A stretch of 64,000 bases of DNA from Nymphaea colorata (taxonomy: Eukaryota; Streptophyta; Magnoliopsida; Nymphaeales; Nymphaeaceae), in contig NC_045142.1 in the NCBI RefSeq assembly GCF_008831285.2, positions 8,038,713 to 8,102,712 of the forward strand, read 5' to 3'. The position numbers and the translations under genes are program-made. This document shows, piece after piece, positions 1 through 11,800 of this stretch (positions are counted from its first letter, which is position 1; each line of letters starts with the position of its first letter). The notes under the pieces were generated by a model. It had not been told where the DNA came from and ran no database searches. It worked only from the letters and a program-made list of their open reading frames with translations.

Positions 1-102
1 AATAATTAATTTTAATGGGTCTGGTTTTTGTCTCTTACCCAAGTGATTTGGTTTTTACCAACTCTTATATATACATACATATATAAATATATATATATAC
101 AG

Positions 103-133
<31 letters not shown>

Positions 134-140
134 GAGAGTG
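1..140. repeat. Left edge with compound AT/AC/GA microsatellite
   Basis: Bases 1-60 are unremarkable AT-rich sequence. From about 67 to 138 there is a run of AT, then AC (about 102-129), then AGAG dinucleotides. No coding sequence is seen. If the left paralogue has the same layout as the right one, this stretch lies inside its intron 1. Confidence 0.75.
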
Positions 141-1143
141 CTATGTCGTCAAGGCGCACAGGCACTGCGTAGGTAGCAAGCAGCGCCTAGAGCCTAGGCA
201 GGCCTAGGCAAAAAAGTCGACCAATTTTTTTCGTTTAATGTTTTTAGTTATGTTAATATGTCAACTTATTTTAATTAATTATTGCTAATATTTAAAATAT
301 GAAGAGTAGTAATATAATAGGCATAATAAACTTAAACAATCAAAATTTAATTGTTTATTTCGTTGCATATGCAAAATCAATATTGACTACATATATTGTA
401 AAAGGCATAGCGTAACGCGTATCGGTCGGGTCGACCTATACCATATACACTGTATCGGAACGTAGAGTATTGTAAAGTTAATTTTTAATTTTTAAAAAAT
501 ATTAAAAAATCAGAAAAATATAGAAAATCATAAAAACCGAAAAAATAAGCAAAAAATCAGAAGAAATCAAGAAAAATGTATTTAAAGGAACATTCATGTA
601 TATCTATCCACACCACATTCAAAAATAAGAAATCAGAGATTCAAAATAACATAATAACCATCCATTACAATTTTAAACTTGAAAATTTCATAGAATCTTA
701 GAACTTAGAGGCTGAGACTTGGAGTCTTCCCACCGTTCCCACTATAAGAAAGCTTCTTCACCGGCTAGTAGACTCTCCCAAATCGATGAATCCTTAGTGA
801 TTCTTGATGAAAATGGACAAAATCTCTCACTCCCACGTTTCTTGCAGTATTTAGAAACAAAAGAGAGAGAGGAAGGAGCATAGAGTCTTTAAAACATAAC
901 GCAAAAAGGAGCCGTCGGGCCCCTTTTTATGTTTTTCCCCATATCGTACGATACGGGGGTGTATCGCCTATATCGTATGATACGGTGCCCATATCGTATG
1001 ATACAGGCGATATGCTTACGATACATGAGCATATCGTGTATCGCATGATATGGATAACACTGAGTCTAATGGTCGCCTAATTGCTCCTAGGTGCTATGCG
1101 CAGCCTGTCTCCCAAGCTGTGCCTAGCAACTTTGATAACATAG
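141..1143. mobile_element. 1.0-kb element with long imperfect terminal inverted repeats
   Basis: The left end begins CTATGTCGTCAAGGCGCA and the reverse complement of the right end begins CTATGTTATCAAAGTTGC. Similarity continues through AGGCAC.GC and into GCCTAGG-rich subterminal sequence on both sides. No transposase is visible inside, so this looks like a non-autonomous DNA element. A clear target duplication was not found; only gtg borders both ends. It sits at the point where homology between the two tandem exon-1 blocks begins, so it probably inserted into intron 1 of the left copy. The superfamily is undetermined. Confidence 0.6.
404..1050. repeat. Nested CpG-containing palindromic repeat cluster
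   Basis: Inside the 1-kb element, 404-470 carries a TATCGGTCGGGTCGACC-type block. Bases 935-1050 carry at least four copies of a CATATCGTAYGATAC-like palindrome, including the perfect ATCGTACGAT. This looks like the two ends of a second, nested element, with AT-rich filler between them. The limits are approximate. Confidence 0.45.
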
Positions 1144-2916
1144 GTGATAATGAGCACTTGGCAGTGCTGCAAGGAATTTTACCGATGCTTACTGAAAAAT
1201 AAGCCAAATGATTTGGGTGATTGCAGGATCTGGATGGAGTTAGGCTTCAACCTGGCCAATTGGCCAGTTGTTGGAGCAGGAATGTGCCTGTATTCAAATT
1301 GTATCATGCCAGAGAAAAGTGCAGAACTCAGTGGCATTTGGTGTCAAATGGAGAGACATGACAATCATATCTAATCCTAAACATATGCTAAAGAAATAAG
1401 GCCCTTTTCTAGAATCTGACACGTTAGAACAGATTTTGAGAGAATTAATCCTTTCTAGGAGCTTCCCATAATATATCTAATCAGAGGAATAGTTACATTG
1501 GACACAAGCTTGTCTAGAGGGTAGAGACAAATTGGGAGACAAGTTAGGCAGTGCTCTTAATCTCTCAAGCAAGACTTGGATCCTGACTAGAGAACAATTT
1601 ACTTAGGTTGTACAAATCACAGGAAAAGCAGTTTACTTCCTGTAGTGGGTATTTAGGATTAGTCGATTTTTGGTGTATATTTTTTTTGAGGGGAATCCCA
1701 ATGTTGAGGTTGCAATGCTTCTCCTCGCAGGTTCGGGACTGTCTGCTTGTATCGCTTTTTGTGTGATCCTATCATACTTGCACTTTTTCATTCTTTCTTG
1801 CAATACAAGGAGGACGCAGATTGGCAGAAGCTCAAGTAGGATGATTTCAGAATAGACCATACAAGTTCAGCATTGATAATGTCAGGACAACTGCGTAGGA
1901 AAGCATAAAATGTGAATATCAACATGCATATAAAACATATTTTTCTCAAGGAGTAAATATGGCCTTGTTAGAGGAAAACAGCAAGAAGCCTAACCATGCA
2001 GGCATAATGAGCTGGGAAAAATCTATCAGATCACCTACTTTAGACCTTCAAGACTAAAATCCTACAACAATGTATTTCACACTAACATCAAGTTGCTCAA
2101 TGAACAATTTTTACATGTTTTTACAATGTCTTTTGGATATTAATAAATTTCATCCTCTTCCTTTCATCTACTTAATCGTTTATCATCATTTTAGTGACAA
2201 AAGTTTGATGATTAAATCTTTGGTGCTAACGTCAATTGAACAATAAAGCTATAGCAAGACGATTCAGAAAATCAAATATAAAAAGGTTACATACATTTGA
2301 AAGAAGACTCACTGACGAGTCGCGATGGAAATAACCACAAAATGGTGCAAACTGAGCAAACCGCAACTTTCAAGTTGAAGCAATCAAGACTGCTATGGGG
2401 AGAGAAGATGAAGAATGTCCTAATAAGATATCCGGGTTTCATATCTTCAAGCTGCTTTACTTCATTTCCTCGGTGGATCTCAGATAACTGACAAATGGCA
2501 TCCCATCTCTTATATTGAAAAGAAAGTTGAATACGAACCTCCGTTCAAGACTCAACGGTTCAGAAGATAGAATATACTTTGATTAATTATTGATATATTC
2601 TTGTTTCACAGGCAGAACCAAATTCCGACAGCTATGAATACTCCGCATCCTCATATCGTCTAGTTATAGTTAATAAAACATAGTTGAAAGTACTTCATTG
2701 TTATGATGTTCCCACATTCTCCTTTCTTTGTCATTTCTGAACGTAAAGCTTCTATTTCTGAATAACATATGCTATGAAAGGAAAAATAAATTTCTATTCT
2801 TTTTTCCTTTTTTCAATGTCGAAAATGCAATAACGTCAGACAACCTTCCAGCAGCTATACTACGTAGTCGATCAAGTAAATAAAAAAATAAAAGGAAGAA
2901 GGCGTTTTGAACTCAC

Positions 2917-3585
2917 AAAGTTGTAAATCGGAACAAAGTCACAAAGAATCATAATTCTCTTCAAACCCAACTCAAGTGCCGCGGTCAATCCTTCGATCAG
3001 GGCCTTCGCCTCCACGACCGCCCTGCTGGAACAGACACCCGTCGGTTTCTTCATCTCGAGCAACAGATTATCATCGCCATCGCAGATTGCCACGCCAACT
3101 GCCGACAAGGAGACCCACGCGCCATCCACGCGCTCCAAGCTAACCATGCCCTTGAAGAACAGCCTGAACGGCACGTCGCTGCCCTCAGCAGCACCGAACG
3201 GCCGCTCGAAAAAATCACCGTCGTTATCCCACTCCTCATCGGGCATATCCTTGATTTGGCGGGCGAACTCCTTGTCGTGCAGCCAGAGCTGCGAGTCATC
3301 GTAGCTCTTCCTAGCCGCCGCGACGGTCTGTTCGCGGTCGGCCCGCTCCTGCTGGAATCGCTCCAACTCATCGATTTGGAGCCTCCAGAGTGGGGCCTTT
3401 TCATCGCCGACGGAGACGACGGAAAGAGGAGTGGGGGCGCGGGACGTGGAGGCGACGGAGCTGGCGGAGACGGCCAACGCCTCCTCCATCTGGAGGCGGA
3501 AGGCGAGGTCATGATCTGATTCTAGCGTTTCCGCCATCCTGAGCTCCTCCATCTGGTGCGAAACCAAGGAGCCTAGGTTCTCCAT
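2917..3585 (-). CDS. RBR ubiquitin ligase paralogue, exon 1 only (rest off window)
   Basis: Exon 1 of a second copy of the RNase H-RBR ligase gene, 223 codons from ATG at 3585 to a GTGAGT donor just after 2917. The N-terminus carries a UIM-like helix (LAFRLQMEEAL, about residues 28-38). A charged, coiled-coil-like stretch (about 57-88) is absent from the right copy. Then comes an acidic DEEWDNDGDFFERPFG region and an RNase H-like (RVT_3) domain to the exon end, with FFKG, the E of VVEAKAL and CDF at the positions of RNase H catalytic residues. Reading on past the donor adds only 14 codons before a stop, which fits an exon end. Exons 2 and 3 should lie left of base 1, because intron 1 of the right copy is 4.0 kb. 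Whether this copy is complete cannot be judged here. Confidence 0.85.
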
Positions 3586-4035
3586 TCATGCCCCCTCTTC
3601 CTTCTCCTTTTCCTACTCCTTCGTCCTCCCGCTCGGTTTCTGCAAGCGTACCGCGTTCCTTCCCCCCCCACCCCCCCCTCGGGCGGCTTCTTCAAGGGGC
3701 AAATCAGATACGCGTTAGGATCCGATCCGATCCGATCCGATCCGACCCGATTTGTGTGAACGTGGTTACGTGCGCAATACTGGAACTGACTCGTCGCCGG
3801 TCTGCGTTACCAAATTCGTTAATGATCCGGTACGACCCGATACTGATCCGTATCGGAAATTATAAATCGTTTCCCACCCGGTCGAATCAGACCCCAACGG
3901 GACGAATGTGTCTCCACTCGATCGAGTCGGCCTGCGATTCGGGAATCGGTTCCAAATCCAACAAGTATTTCGATTGCACTCATAGGGACCCAGATCTTCA
4001 TTCTCAGTTTTATTTGGTTTTCTTCTTAGAAGAAA
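3586..4035 (-). promoter_or_regulatory. 5' flank of left RBR paralogue with (TCCGA)5 tract
   Basis: This is the sequence upstream of the left exon 1 and is part of the duplicated block. It contains a poly-C tract (3662-3680), five TCCGA units at 3721-3745 (two in the right copy) and several GATCCGGTACGA / CGATCGAGTCGG motifs. It should hold the 5' UTR and promoter, but no core promoter element could be assigned with confidence. An out-of-frame ATG at 3589 lies 4 bases upstream of the start codon. Confidence 0.4.
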
Positions 4036-5099
4036 ATTTATCGTGGAACCAAAATAGGCGGAGATTTATGTTGGGGATAAGAAAAGGAGAAGAAAGCGAA
4101 GATTTTCTTCGTTAATGCAGAAAATAGAATTACCGAATGTTTGTTGTGATACGGTGAAGATAAACTTCTCCAACCAAATAGAAAATAAATGTTTGAGGGT
4201 AATCTCTAAAATGAATTCGAAAATGCCAAATTTCTTTAAGGATTGATCACAAGAACCTTGTTTTAGAAATTTAAACATATATATATATATATATATATTG
4301 GCTGCGAAAATATCTCCATGATTTATGGAGATAAGAAAAGATAAACTGTAAAAGATAGTGAAGCAAAACAGAAAGCAAGGAAAGAAAATCTGAGATAACA
4401 ACCGGCATAACAAGATGGTAGCGAGATCTTCAATCTCCATCCCCAACTGTTAACCTTTTTTCGCATCTTCGTTTTTTTTTAATTATTATTTACGGTAACT
4501 TAAACAGTGCTATTAGTTAACTTCTTTAACACGTTCCAGCTCTTTGGTGAAACGTTTCAAATGTAGGGAATGTGTATTCTGATAATATATTATATTTATG
4601 TAACCTTTTAAAATTTAGTCTACCACTTCAAGGAGAAAATTAGTATTGACCTTATAAAATGTAAAAAAAAAAAAATACTGGTTTAGTTTTATATTATGAG
4701 CATGGTAAGAAAGAAGATTATCACTAGCTAAAGGTTGTTTGTAGTTATAGTGTCACTTTGTGTGTTGGTGTAGAATAACTATTGGCCTAATCAGGGGTGG
4801 AGGGAGCGGCCTGAGCCATGGCTCGGTTGAGCACAGAAAAAAAAAATTATATTGAAAAAATCAAACTTTTTTAGTTTGGTTTGACCAGTCTCTCTGCAAG
4901 GTATCAGACGCAGATTTGAACGAAAAGTAACGCTATCAAAGGTGTTAAATTTTAACAGAAAACACAGCTTATGTGAAGCTGGTAGTTTAGATTTATGGGC
5001 AGACAATTGCTGGGAATAATTCTTCCCTATATAGGTATAGAGAGAGAGAGACTACTAATAGCATTAGAGATAGGCAGGCTAAAAGAGACAAAAACAATG
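4036..5099. other. Intergenic; no gene recognised
   Basis: A short purine-rich stretch at 4050-4070 (ATAGGCGGAGATT) resembles one at 18465-18480. There is an (AT)n tract at 4277-4299 and a CAGGGGTGGAGGGAGCGG motif at 4793 that looks like one end of a hAT-type MITE; its partner was not found. The open frame on the minus strand at 4066-4446 shows no recognisable domain and runs across the AT tract, so it is not called. Confidence 0.6.
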
Positions 5100-5560
5100 A
5101 AGTCACAATAGGGAAAGAATACGGAGAACATTGCCCCTAAGCAAAGGCAGGCACCATTTTACTAATGAAGCAACACCACAAAGAATCCGAGTAACCATGC
5201 TTGAGGCAACCACTGACCTTTCTATAAACGATATCATTCCTAGCAGACCAGACGCATCGCCAGGTTGTGAATAACCAAACCTTCCAAAGGAAGCAGCCAC
5301 CTTTGGAAAACCGGCAAGAAAAGGCCCTCTAGTGATGTCCCTTAACCGATTTTCTTCTAATATTCATCACCTCTGGAGAATGCCAGATTGTATGCTATAA
5401 TTGTTGGACGGAAGGGCGACACCAAAGCAGATGATCAATGCTTTCCACTTCACTACAACAAAGCTCACATCGGTTAGGTAGTTGAAATCCCCACATCTTT
5501 AGAGTGAAACTTGCTCTCGTAACCATGCTAATAAACTTGCTCTATGAGAACGGCCTTTTA
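5100..5560 (-). pseudogene. LINE remnant: zinc-binding (zf-RVT) segment
   Basis: Minus-strand translation across about 5500-5430 gives LPNRCELCCSEVESIDHLLW, the C-x2-C...H...C layout of the reverse-transcriptase zinc-binding domain at the C-terminus of plant LINE ORF2. Further on come WSARNDIVYRKVSGC and nearby fragments typical of the end of that protein. Several stops interrupt the frame, so it is dead. It continues the LINE fragment at 5903-6352, from which it is separated by a tandem pair of MITEs (5580-5899). It lies downstream of the RBR gene's stop codon on the same strand. Confidence 0.75.
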
Positions 5561-5579
5561 CCCCATATGTAATCTTTTA

Positions 5580-5739
5580 GAGGTTGTTTGACACCAATAA
5601 CAAATTGTTGCTGTCCAGTTTTAACTGAACAAAAATTTGACACAGAATCATAAAACTTTGTAAATAGTATTCCTTGAATCTTCTCTAAATTTTGAGGTAG
5701 AATCTCTGGACAGTAACAATCTGTTATGGCCAGAGCCCG
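5580..5739. mobile_element. Tourist-like MITE, first of a tandem pair
   Basis: 160 bp flanked by TTA (5577-5579) and TTA (5740-5742). The left end GAGGTTGTTTGACACC followed by ATAACAAATTGTTGCTGTCC pairs with the reverse complement of the right end, which includes CATAACAGATTGTTACTGTCC. No coding sequence. TWA target sites and a G-rich TIR with GTTTG are usual for PIF/Harbinger-derived Tourist MITEs. Confidence 0.75.
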
Positions 5740-5742
5740 TTA

Positions 5743-5899
5743 GAGACTATTTGGCATTAGAAACAAGATACAAGCACTCCACGAATCTGCTCTAATGTTA
5801 CAATAGATTTATAAGACAAACAATATTTCATGAATGTACCACAATTTTGAAGTAGATTCATATAACACTCACAAGCTATTCCTAATGCTAAATGACCTC
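5743..5899. mobile_element. Tourist-like MITE, second of a tandem pair
   Basis: 157 bp. The left end GAGACTATTTGGCATTAGAA matches the reverse complement of the right end, GAGGTCATTTAGCATTAGGA. It begins directly after the TTA that closes the preceding MITE and is itself closed by TTA at 5900-5902, so the two units share one TTA. The pair splits the LINE remnant. Confidence 0.75.
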
Positions 5900-5902
5900 T
5901 TA

Positions 5903-6352
5903 GGATGCCAATCCATACCCGAGAGCAGCACGAATGATATCCTCTACCGAGTATTCACCCCTACGAATGGTATACTCTACCAACTGAGAATTCACCCTTA
6001 GAAGTTGTAGATGCCTAAGTGGACTGGACACTGTGTGGCTGTCACCGTAGTTTTCACTCCGATCCTTGACCCACTTGAAGGCTTTAATCCATGAAATCGA
6101 TTTACACCCTGTGATGCCAATCCAGACCCATGATCCAATTGTCTCTAAATCATATTTGTTTCTCATTACACATGCTCTGTCCGAATGGGAGTAGAAAATA
6201 GCGTGCCACCATTCAACAAAGTAGTGCAACATTTTTATGAATGGAATTGACACCGAGGCCGCCATGAGCAAGCGGACCTCGTCCCATTTGACCAAATGAC
6301 GCTGTACAAGCCAAAAGAAACAAATTGGTAAATGCATAATTAGCATCAACAA
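5903..6352 (-). pseudogene. LINE remnant: C-terminal part of reverse transcriptase ORF
   Basis: A 150-codon open frame that reads like the stretch between RT and zf-RVT in plant LINE ORF2: WDEVRLLMAASVSIPFIK corresponds to the W..V..P...GGLGI block, followed by WWHAIFYSHSD and RNKYDLE, matching the usual KWWWRF...LW...KY segment. Key glycines are lost and the frame ends at the MITE pair, so it is a fragment. The zf-RVT part resumes at about 5560. The Met at 6352 is a chance start; the element's 5' part is missing. A host gene is unlikely. Confidence 0.7.
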
Positions 6353-6611
6353 TCTTGCTGCAGTAAGCTAGTCATTTTTTCCTCATATAGTTCATCTTAT
6401 CCCTTTGTCCAGATGTTCATGATACTTTAGACTAATTACAGAAAGGAAAAGAAAACCTATTTTTCCTATATATTTCACCATATCCTTGGTCCAGATGTTT
6501 ATGAAACTGTAACCTAATTACAGAACGACAAAAAACACATTTCATTTACCAAGCACAACATGCAACGGATGCCATGTTAGTGATGCAGATTAGCAAAAAT
6601 TGTGCCAGGTA

Positions 6612-6807
6612 TCAAAATTCAGTGTCCTCATAGTCAGAATCAGAAGAATATTCATCAAAATCATCATGGTATTCATCACTTTCGTCATCATAGTCATTAT
6701 CAACGTTGTCATGTGTAAGATTATGCTCATCCCAAAGTGGGCAAGCACAAGTTCGTTTCTTTTGAACATATTCAGTTCCACAAGTATAACAGAACTCGTA
6801 GCCACAC
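6612..6807 (-). CDS. RBR ligase exon 3: end of RING2 and acidic tail
   Basis: Begins after the acceptor TTGTGCAG. The first base completes an Arg codon split by the intron (phase 2) and translation continues CGYEFCYTCG, supplying the last RING2 cysteines, then CACPLWDEH. The final 35 or so residues are strongly acidic (DNDYDDESDEYHDDFDEY and similar) and end at TGA 6614-6612. The acidic tail may be a binding or autoinhibitory segment; that is inference. Confidence 0.92.
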
Positions 6808-8745
6808 CTGCACAAGAATAATCACATTAAACAAGCAAAAATACTCATCCAAGCAACTCAAGTAAGCTGTTAAGCATATAACAGATAAAGTGATCTTATT
6901 CAGACTAATTTTAGCCTAACAATCCACATTCATGTGCATGCAGAAAGCAGACAAAAACATGTCCCAACGAGGTGGGAACTTTCTGTACCTAGAATTCATT
7001 ATCCTAAGGTGCGTTTGAAAGGTAGAATGGGGTGCCAGTCATGAGAATGGGTGCTGCGCAATGCCCCTCTCCCTTGTTCTCTTTTGTACAGAGCAACAGA
7101 GCACGGGAGATCAGTACCAAAAATAAGGTTTGCTGGTGGACCCCTGAATTGGGAAGTACGGAAGAAACACACTTTTCTTATTCGACAAAAGGGAGGCTCT
7201 CCTTTCCTATGAAATTAGAAAAGGGAGGGAAGCAAGGGTGTGGTGCTACCCCTCTGTTCTTTTAGTCGAACAGTAAATTGTGGGCAGGAAAGCAGACATC
7301 ATCATCCCTCAAACTCCAATCTATTCACTCGTACTTGAATATAAAATCACATGGACATATATACATTTTGAATATAAAAGTCATATATATACATGTGTAC
7401 AGGTTTACCTACAGAATTATATCATCCATTTATCACATACCACGACGACTCTTTTTATCTCTGTCGTCCTCTAGGCAGATAGAATGCCACGAAGAGAAAA
7501 TAGAGAAATCTAGCCTTTCTATATATACGAAACTTAATTCGGCATATTGCAACCCTACAGAGCCTGCATACCTCATTATGGCGGGAGAAAAAAATGTGTG
7601 AATAATATGACATGGCAGGGTGTGTCATAAAGGTGTATGGCGTTTGCAGGGTTCTAGTACGTAGGATTGAGTTGTGTGTGCGTATTCTGACATGTATTAT
7701 TCTCTGGTTTTTATTTGCGAATTTTTTCTCGGGTACTGATTTTGAGAAGTTTTCTTTGCTCCAGAAAAGCTTGGGAATTCAAAAAAATAAAAAACATATT
7801 AGTAATTAAACAAAGTGAAATTTTGATTTCTCTACTAATTTTCCAATAAGACACCAACAAAAATTCAAAATGGTTACTAAAATGTCGAAATCTCAAATAA
7901 TTTAAAATACAACTAAAAATATTTTTTTGAAAAAAATATGGAAAAAGGGAAAAAAGCTCCATATGTTCACATTTTTCTCCAAAATATTGCAAGTTTTTTT
8001 TTTTTGCAATTTTGCATGTACTTACTTTCTTAATGCATTTTTTTTTTCAAAAAAATGCTAGATGATACAGTTTCCATTAAGAAAAATTGTGACAAGTTCA
8101 AATATTGCCATAGAAATAAATATTGCACTATTTTCTCCCATAAGAAAAGTCATTTTGATATGTAATTTAAGAGCGTTTTGCTATTTTTTACATTTTAAGA
8201 CCTATTTTGGGTCATAATGCATAATTTTTTCTACCATTGCTTATATATTTTTATGTTTTTAAAATTAACAAGCTCTTCTTGCTATTTTCCCAAGAAAAAC
8301 CACGCCCGTAAATACCCATCAATGATATCTGTGAAATGGGTTTAACTATATTCTAGAAAGTGTAACCTATGCAACACAAACTCTTTAAGGAGGTTGCGGC
8401 ACCAGCATCAAACGAGCGCAAGGTGCTGGTAATATTCCAATTCACCAAATTTACTTACCAATCTTAACAAGTGCGGTCAACTATATTCATGCACATTAGA
8501 CTTGACTATGCCTCGAGCTCAGGTTTGCAAATGGCCTGGATCTGGTCTGAAGATATTTTTCATTTTTCTCTATATGAAATCCGATCCTGATCCTGCCTTT
8601 CGCGTATTTTGTTGTCCAGATCCAGTCTGTTTGCAACCGTACTCGAGCTTGGTGATGTTAAGCAGGTCATAAATTCATAACTCATTAGTTCAGTGCCATA
8701 AAAAAATTAATTTTTTGCTATGTAAAATTTCCAAAGTTTGTATTG

Positions 8746-8809
<64 letters not shown>

Positions 8810-11800
8810 ACACACACACACACAAAATTAGAGTCCTTATAGTTTGTTCACCCAAAAGCCTTTTCTTTCTGACCATCGAATTATTCAACGAGTTGCTTCA
8901 CATACTTACTTAATATCCATTTAACTAATGGAGTAATTTGAGTCATTAAATTTTAATTATTTATAGTGATCATGTGCATGTTATTTGTCGCATTTTGTTA
9001 TTATTGTGTTATGCAATTCATGGCATTTCTATATGAAATTGCTAGTTTTATCTTGTAGTCAATATAGTTATTTCATGTAATATTTTTTCAGTATTTTTAA
9101 TGTTTTCTCATTTTATTGGATTTAAAATTTATTCAAACACTATAACTTTTATGACACCGAACATTACATTACAACGCATCTGTTCATTTGAATCCAACAG
9201 ATACAGTCATTATACACAAAATGCACAATAAAGGCTTGCAAAAATAGAAAGTTTGAATCTTCAATTTAACTGGAGTGCATGGGATGATGCAGTGAAGTGA
9301 AGTGGACAAAGGCGAGCCAGAACAACAGTTCAACATTTTGTTTTAATGAGATTGTCACATACTTTAACAATGATATTTAATCAGTATGAAATAAAAAGTT
9401 TTCATTCCATGGTGGAACTTAAGTTTTGTGCAAGATGGATGACACTATCTAGCCATCAACTTATAAAAATTATTCTGTGAATTTCTATGTTCATCGCAAC
9501 ACCAGGTGCTTCTTTGAAGATGCTGTTTTAGTCCCATCATTACAAAGTTCTATGCATATACATAGCACAACTTAAGAAACTAAGCTGTCAAATAAAGCAT
9601 ATATGGCAAAGGAAGCCAGCTTGTGGAAATTAAAACAGACTTGTAACAAGAGCAGAACCTCAGTCCCAGGAAAAGCAAAAAGTTGGCTTTAAAATGAGAT
9701 CATTTGAATTAAAAACCAAATAACTAAGTTAAAACTACAACACATCAGCAAATTGAATAATTTCATCAGACTTTCTTCTTTTTTCCTGACTAAATCAAGG
9801 CCAAAATATGGTCATTAAGTAGATTCTCATCAATTTCATAAATCAAGCCAACTAAAAAAGTTCATGACATAGCCTGTGCCAATGATTAAAAAAATATATA
9901 TAAAATTAATTGTGATGCTGAAACTAGGTTTTTACAGGGTTCTGGTGTCATCCAGTCAGGCTGTTACAGATTCATTTGGAGAACTAGCAGACACATTGAA
10001 TTCTTTTTTTTAAAAAAAAGAGAATATATGCTCAAAATGCTAGCTAACCTATATAAGACCTTTCGAGGCATCTAGATTAAGTTTTCCTTTTCATTTCACT
10101 TCAAGTGCTTGCAAAAATGATACTTATATGACAATTCAATTGTAGAAGAGTTTGATAAGCAACCAGCAAGACAAGCTAGATTATGGTACTATCTCAATAT
10201 CCTCTAGTGATGGAGAAACAGGAAATTTGTACAAAAATCATTTTCAGAGGCCTTAAGATCACATGATACACAAAGTTGAATTTACGCATTATAGTCATTT
10301 CTTCATGTCTTTCACAAATAAAAATTTACCTGCATGTCATGTGGTAGCATCCTTTGGCATGCTCAATCATGTGATTGCATTTGACACATTGGCGCCACAG
10401 ATTTTTATTTGCAAGAGATTGCAACTCCACATCTTCTACAGGATGGTCTAACTTGTACTGCTCGCATGATAATCCCTCATGCCATGGGACTTTGCAATAT
10501 ATACAAAAAGGTAATTGACACTTGATGCATTTCCTAAGTCCAGATCCATTGCAAGTGCAATATGATGAAGAAGCTTGTTCAGACTTCATCATCTCTTTTC
10601 TTGACATCAAAGCAGAGCACATTTCATAGGGGCAATAAAGCTTATCTGTTTCAGGAATTGAAGCCTCTTCAACACGACAGGACAAAGTCTCAAGCAATTT
10701 TCGTGATAAGAACTTCCTGCAATTCTCCACTGTTAGCTTTGACTTGCACTCTGGATGAGGGCAGGTGGGCAACAATCCTTGATCCAACTTCATATCCACA
10801 TGTTGTTGCATACAAGAAAAGCAAAAGCGATGAGAACAACCATCAACCGAGAATATTTGAAGAATATCTTTATCCTCCAAGCAAATGCTACATTTTTCTT
10901 TCACATCCTTGGTAGAACTGTTCCTAGCATGCTCTAAAGTCACCCCAATCTTTTCAAGCTGGACATCTATAGCTTGTCGAGCAAACATAAACACATACTT
11001 CACATGTATGCGAGGCAGCAATGTTATTTCACATCTCTGAAATTTCCTTGTCAGTTGTTTAATTTGATCAACCAGGTTTGCGATTTTGCGCTGCTTTGCT
11101 GTCCATCTCCTCATAATCTACAACAAACACATAAAGCATAGCTATATTGAATGTACAAGCAGACAAAAGACAACAAATGCATAAGTTGCCAAAAACTCAG
11201 TTTTTTTCTTCAAGAGTCCAAAATGATATACACAGTATTATCTGCACGTAGTACATTTTAACTGATAAGGGCCGAGAATGCATAACCTAGTTTGCCAAAA
11301 AACCAGGTTTACATGCTTAATGATGAAAAATTGGGTGTACAATCTTTAAAATTTCTAAAAGAAAAAGACAGTCTAAAGATAAACCAGCCAAGAAATCTGC
11401 TTTGAAATTTTTACAGGACCCCAGTGTAGGCTGTAAGCCATCTCAGAACAGCCACCTGGCAAGAAGGCAGAAGACCACAAAAGGAGCGGACTGATTGATT
11501 AACCAGTTCCAAATAATAGGGCTACTATCTGGTGGAAAGTCAATCCCAGCTTGTATGGTAGTCAATGACAAGAACTTCCTGACTTTCTCACATGCGCCCA
11601 TGCACATGTTATATATATGTATGTGCGTGTGTGTTCATCAACTAAAAAAATATAAAGACTACAAGCCGTTTAACTTTAACCAATTTGGTGGAGGATTCAC
11701 AAGATGTCATATGCAAAGTTACTTTTCTAAAAATGTGGATGACAATTATTGTTTTAACTTTCGAAAGTATCTTTATACATGAAACATTATGAACTGTCAA

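Larger units (their letters stand above)
1144..4035. repeat. Tandem duplication block, left copy (exon 1 and flanks of RBR gene)
   Basis: About 2.9 kb is collinear with 13346-16145 at high identity (roughly nine bases in ten by eye). It covers the end of intron 1, exon 1 and about 450 bp of 5' flank. Shared non-coding landmarks include the intron text around 1144-1375, 1670-1860 and 2297-2490 and the 5' flank at 3700-4030. The blocks lie about 12.2 kb apart in the same orientation, as expected if a whole gene was duplicated in tandem. Indels separate them: 96 bp in the exon, about 33 bp near 2010/14190 and about 45 bp near 3950/16030. Confidence 0.9.

Noticed and set aside
1144-1374. Open frame with a near copy at 13282-13569, suggesting a conserved small protein
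   Set aside because: The similarity is explained by the 2.8-kb duplication. Both lie in intron 1, antisense to the gene, and indels and substitutions are not biased to silent sites by eye. I could not calculate Ka/Ks; a value well below 1 would reopen this.
3051-3519. Arg/Ser-rich and Gly-rich open frames overlapping exon 1 of both RBR copies (also 15117-15638, 15266-15454)
   Set aside because: They are other-frame shadows of the GC-rich exon 1, which itself has clear homology and splice signals.
4066-4446. A 126-codon minus-strand open frame
   Set aside because: It crosses an (AT)n tract, is Phe/Leu/Ile-rich because of AT-rich DNA, and shows no recognised domain.
10562-10937. Plus-strand open frames opposite RBR exon 2
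   Set aside because: Antisense shadows of a strongly supported exon; no domain and no conserved start.
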